DNA from: CAVXFL01 sp963761015
GTDB lineage: Bacteria > Pseudomonadota > Alphaproteobacteria > Acetobacterales > Acetobacteraceae
Direction: 5' to 3'
Assembly (NCBI GenBank): GCA_963761015.1
Contig: CAVXFL010000020.1
Span: forward strand, 757,730 to 821,729
DNA length: 64,000 nt
Shown: positions 60,901-64,000 of the stretch, piece by piece
Position numbering within the stretch: the stretch's first letter is position 1
Layout of the letters: the number at the start of each line of letters is the position of its first letter
Notes under the pieces: generated by a model
Told to the model about the DNA's origin: nothing
Database searches by the model: none
Seen by the model: the letters and a program-made list of their open reading frames with translations, nothing else
Made by a program: the position numbers and the translations under genes

Positions 60901-63900
60901 CCATCGTGGCGGGTGTGCTGACCGGTAGCGGGACGGCGGTGTCGCTGGCCTCGCCGGCCAACACGATCGGCACGCTCGCGGCGTTCGGGGCGAGCGGCGG
61001 CGGCTTCACGCTGAGCGACACGGGCGATCTGGTGATCGCGGGGGGCGTGTTCGGCGCGACGGTGGATCTGGCGGTGAGCGGCACGATCAGCGAGGCGGCG
61101 GGCGGGTCGGTCACCAGCCCGGTGTTCCTGGGCTCGGCCGGGGCGGCGACGCTGGATGGCGCGAACAACCTGGTCGGCACGCTGGGGGCGTTCGCGAGCG
61201 GCGGCGGGTTCGTGCTGGTCGACGGCGAAGCGCTGACGGTGGCCGGGCCGGTCACGGACGGCACGTCGATCGCGCTGACCAGCCTGGGCCCGCTGACGGT
61301 GGCGGGCAGCGTGAGCGCGCCGGACGTGATGCTGAGCGCGAATTCCGGTTTTGTGGACAGCGTTCCGGCGGTGGGCAACCTGTTCGAGGTGGCCGGGGGC
61401 AACATATCGGGCAGCGCGGCGGTGGTGCTGACGGCGGCGGGGTCGATCGAGCAGACCGGCGGGGCGCTGACGGCCGGGGTTCTCTCCGGCTCGTCCGGGG
61501 CCACGACCAGCCTGGCGGGGACGGCGAACGCGGTGACCACGCTCGGCGGTTTTGCCAGCACCGGCGGGTTCACGCTGGCCGACGGGCAGGCGCTGGCGGT
61601 GACGGGGCCGGTGACGGATACGGCGAGCGTGACGATCTCCAGCGCCGGGGCGCTGAGCACCTCGGGCAGCATCGCCGCGCCGGCGATCGCGCTCACCACG
61701 AGTTCGGGCGGGATCACGCAAAGCGGCGGGGCGCTCACCGGCTCGACCAGCGTGGCGCTGACCGCGGCGGGGCCGATCGAGCAGACGGGCGGCTCGATCG
61801 CGACCGGGCTGTTGAGCGGTGCCTCGGGCGGCGATGCGAGCCTGGCGCAGGCGGGCAACAGCATCACCACGCTCGGCAGTTTCGCGAGCGGCGGCGGGTT
61901 CATCGTGGTGGATGCGGCGCCGATCACGCTGGCCGGTTCGGTGAGCGTGGCGCCCTCGGCGGCGCTGGCGATCACCGACGACAGCATCACGATCGGCGCG
62001 GGCGGGGCGCTGAGCGCGCCCGCGGGGACGATCGCGCTGGCGCCGTTCACCGCGGGCGCGCCGTTCGCGCTGGCGGGGGTGTCGGGGGCGCTGCCGTTCA
62101 CGGCGAACACCTTGGTGCTGGGCTCGCCGGCGGCGGGCCCGATCACCATCAGCAACGTGGTGAACCTGTCGGGCGTGGACGTGCTGGACGTGCTGAGCGG
62201 GTCGTCGGTGACCGAGGCCGCGGGCACGGTGCTGACGGTGGGGGCGGGCGGCGCCGGGACGCTGGAAGGCGCCTCGGGCGCGACCGCGAGCTTCGCGGCG
62301 ACGAACTCGATCGCGACGTTGGGTGGCTTCTCGGTGGCCACCGGCGACTTCATCCTGACCGACGCGCTCGGCCTCACCGTGGCCGGGCCGGTCGATCCGG
62401 TGAACGTGACCCTGACCGCACCGTCGATCACCATCACGAGCCTGATCAGCGCCAGCGGGACGGTTGATCTGATCGCGACCACGGACGGGATCAGCGAGCC
62501 GGGCGGGACCATCGTGGCGGGTGTGCTGACCGGTAGCGGGACGGCGGTGTCGCTGGCCTCGCCGGCCAACACGATCGGCACGCTCGCGGCGTTCGGGGCG
62601 AGCGGCGGCGGCTTCACGCTGAGCGACACGGGCGATCTGGTGATCGCGGGGGGCGTGTTCGGCGCGACGGTGGATCTGGCGGTGAGCGGCACGATCAGCG
62701 AGGCGGCGGGCGGGTCGGTCACCAGCCCGGTGTTCCTGGGCTCGGCCGGGGCGGCGACGCTGGATGGCGCGAACAACCTGGTGGGCACGCTGGGGGCGTT
62801 CGCGAGCGGCGGCGGGTTCGTGCTGGTCGACGGCGAAGCGCTGACGGTGGCCGGGCCGGTCACGGACGGCACGTCGATCGCGCTGACCAGCCTGGGCCCG
62901 CTGACGGTGGCGGGCAGCGTGAGCGCGCCGGACGTGATGCTGAGCGCGAATTCCGGTTTTGTGGACAGCGTTCCGGCGGTGGGCAACCTGTTCGAGGTGG
63001 CCGGGGGCAACATATCGGGCAGCGCGGCGGTGGTGCTGACGGCGGCGGGGTCGATCGAGCAGACCGGCGGGGCGCTGACGGCCGGGGTTCTCTCCGGCTC
63101 GTCCGGGGCCACGACCAGCCTGGCGGGGACGGCGAACGCGGTGACCACGCTCGGCGGTTTTGCCAGCACCGGCGGGTTCACGCTGGCCAACGGGCAGGCG
63201 CTGGCGGTGACGGGGCCGGTGACGGATACGGCGAGCGTGACGATCTCCAGCGCCGGGGCGCTGAGCACCTCGGGCAGCATCGCCGCGCCGGCGATCGCGC
63301 TCACCACGAGTTCGGGCGGGATCACGCAAAGCGGCGGGGCGCTCACCGGCTCGACCAGCGTGGCGCTGACCGCGGCGGGGCCGATCGAGCAGACGGGCGG
63401 CTCGATCGCGACCGGGCTGTTGAGCGGTGCCTCGGGCGGCGATGCGAGCCTGGCGCAGGCGGGCAACAGTATCACCACGCTCGGCAGTTTCGCGAGCGGC
63501 GGCGGGTTCATCGTGGTGGATGCGGCGCCGATCACGCTGGCCGGTTCGGTGAGCGTGGCGCCCTCGGCGGCGCTGGCGATCACCGACGACAGCATCACGA
63601 TCGGCGCGGGCGGGGCGCTGAGCGCGCCCGCGGGGACGATCGCGCTGGCGCCGTTCACCGCGGGCGCGCCGTTCGCGCTGGCGGGGGTGTCGGGGGCGCT
63701 GCCGTTCACGGCGAACACCTTGGTGCTGGGCTCGCCGGCGGCGGGCCCGATCACCATCAGCAACGTGGTGAACCTGTCGGGCGTGGACGTGCTGGACGTG
63801 CTGAGCGGGTCGTCGGTGACCGAGGCCGCGGGCACGGTGCTGACGGTGGGGGCGGGCGGCGCCGGGACGCTGGAAGCCACCTCGGGCGCGACCGCGAGCT

Positions 63901-64000
63901 TCGCGGCGACGAACTCGATCGCGACGTTGGGTGGCTTCTCGGTGGCCACCGGCGACTTCATCCTGACCGACGCGCTCGGCCTCGCCGTGGCCGGGCCGGT
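57951..64000 (+). pseudogene. Continuation of the TpsA reading frame (partial, runs off the window)
   Basis: One base forward of the stop at 57950, the frame resumes as 'NRIGTLGAFASGGGFVLVDG' and stays open for about 2,016 codons to the window edge. It encodes the tandem 536-residue repeats. If the shift were corrected the protein would exceed 3,200 residues before its unseen end. No independent start codon with a ribosome site or signal peptide is apparent at the beginning, so this segment is not a separate gene. The frame is the right one because alanine/glycine/serine beta-helix motifs match those upstream; two giant antisense frames here (57140-63961 and 57894-63329) are by-products of the repeat. 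Confidence 0.75.
57961..64000. repeat. Tandem array of 1,608-bp units (three complete, one partial)
   Basis: The word GCACGCTGGGGGCGTTCGCG recurs at 57961, 59569, 61177 and 62785, exactly 1,608 bp (536 codons) apart. Copies 1-3 look identical, with one noted silent difference (G or C at 61175, the end of copy 2). Copy 4, cut by the window end, has five differences: A at 63189 (Asp to Asn), T at 63470 (silent), C at 63877 and A at 63879 (Gly-Ala to Ala-Thr) and G at 63984 (Thr to Ala). A diverged relative of the unit precedes the array at about 56,800-57,950. Such near-identity over 1.6 kb implies recent amplification or gene conversion. Confidence 0.95.

Noticed and set aside
57894..63329. 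An 1,811-residue Arg-rich minus-strand frame in the same array
   Set aside because: Arg/Gly/Ala-rich composition is the typical shadow of a GC-rich coding frame on the other strand.
57140..63961. A 2,273-residue open frame on the minus strand opposite the TpsA repeats
   Set aside because: It is antisense to a clear beta-helix coding frame, lacks a start region or domain, and stays open only because the repeat has few T/A-rich codons.
57961..64000. Possible CRISPR or other short-repeat array
   Set aside because: The repeats are 1,608 bp long, directly abutting and coding; no short repeat with unique spacers was seen anywhere in the window.

Overview
The window is high-GC (roughly two-thirds G+C by eye) bacterial chromosome. 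The gene families point to an alphaproteobacterium, most likely Rhodospirillales/Acetobacterales-like. The evidence is the tsaE-addB-addA-trxA order, a DUF1244 protein, ChrB, a TtuD-type glycerate kinase next to pyruvate kinase, and REP-like palindromes of a style common in that class. The taxonomic placement is inference; no rRNA is present.

Layout. 1-3.4 kb: a double PRC-barrel protein, a slipin, a decayed serine recombinase abutting tRNA-Asn, tRNA-Leu and a DUF1244 gene. 3.5-8.2 kb: glycerate 2-kinase plus pyruvate kinase, converging on a catalase across a strong palindrome; an FNR/FixK-like box and an IS630 transposase scrap lie upstream of the catalase. 8.2-18 kb: a hybrid PAS histidine kinase, an SPW-repeat membrane protein, a di-heme cytochrome c peroxidase, small exported and membrane proteins, divergent dehydrogenases, an actinobacterial-type glycogen synthase and a luciferase-like monooxygenase. 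18.3-20.6 kb: an AT-richer island holding one frameshifted KAP-family P-loop NTPase, bracketed by an 11-bp direct repeat. 20.6-29.3 kb: YciB, VapBC, ChrB, a nine-heme cytochrome fusion, twin exported proteins sharing one short domain, and a PhyH dioxygenase. 29.7-37 kb: a leftward operon for a urea/amide-type ABC transporter (binding protein, two permeases, two ATPases) followed by an amidase and an SDR. 37.2-40.8 kb: larC-larE-larB plus an aldo/keto reductase, tightly packed, with no lactate racemase. 40.9-51.4 kb: a GT2 glycosyltransferase, tsaE-addB-addA-trxA, a ferredoxin-NADP reductase with a 3' frameshift, a KGG stress protein and a MaoC hydratase. 51.5-64 kb: a two-partner secretion locus (TpsB transporter, opposing GT25 glycosyltransferase, giant TpsA exoprotein).

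The most striking structure is at the right end. The TpsA gene carries a tandem array of near-identical 1,608-bp (536-codon) units that runs off the window. A one-base frameshift sits two codons before the array. The KAP gene, the reductase and the recombinase remnant also contain single-base shifts, so either real decay or base-level assembly errors must be considered throughout.

Working groups of genes: the transporter and amidase probably import and hydrolyse a small amide; LarB/E/C make the nickel-pincer nucleotide for an enzyme encoded elsewhere; AddAB repairs double-strand breaks; TpsB exports TpsA.
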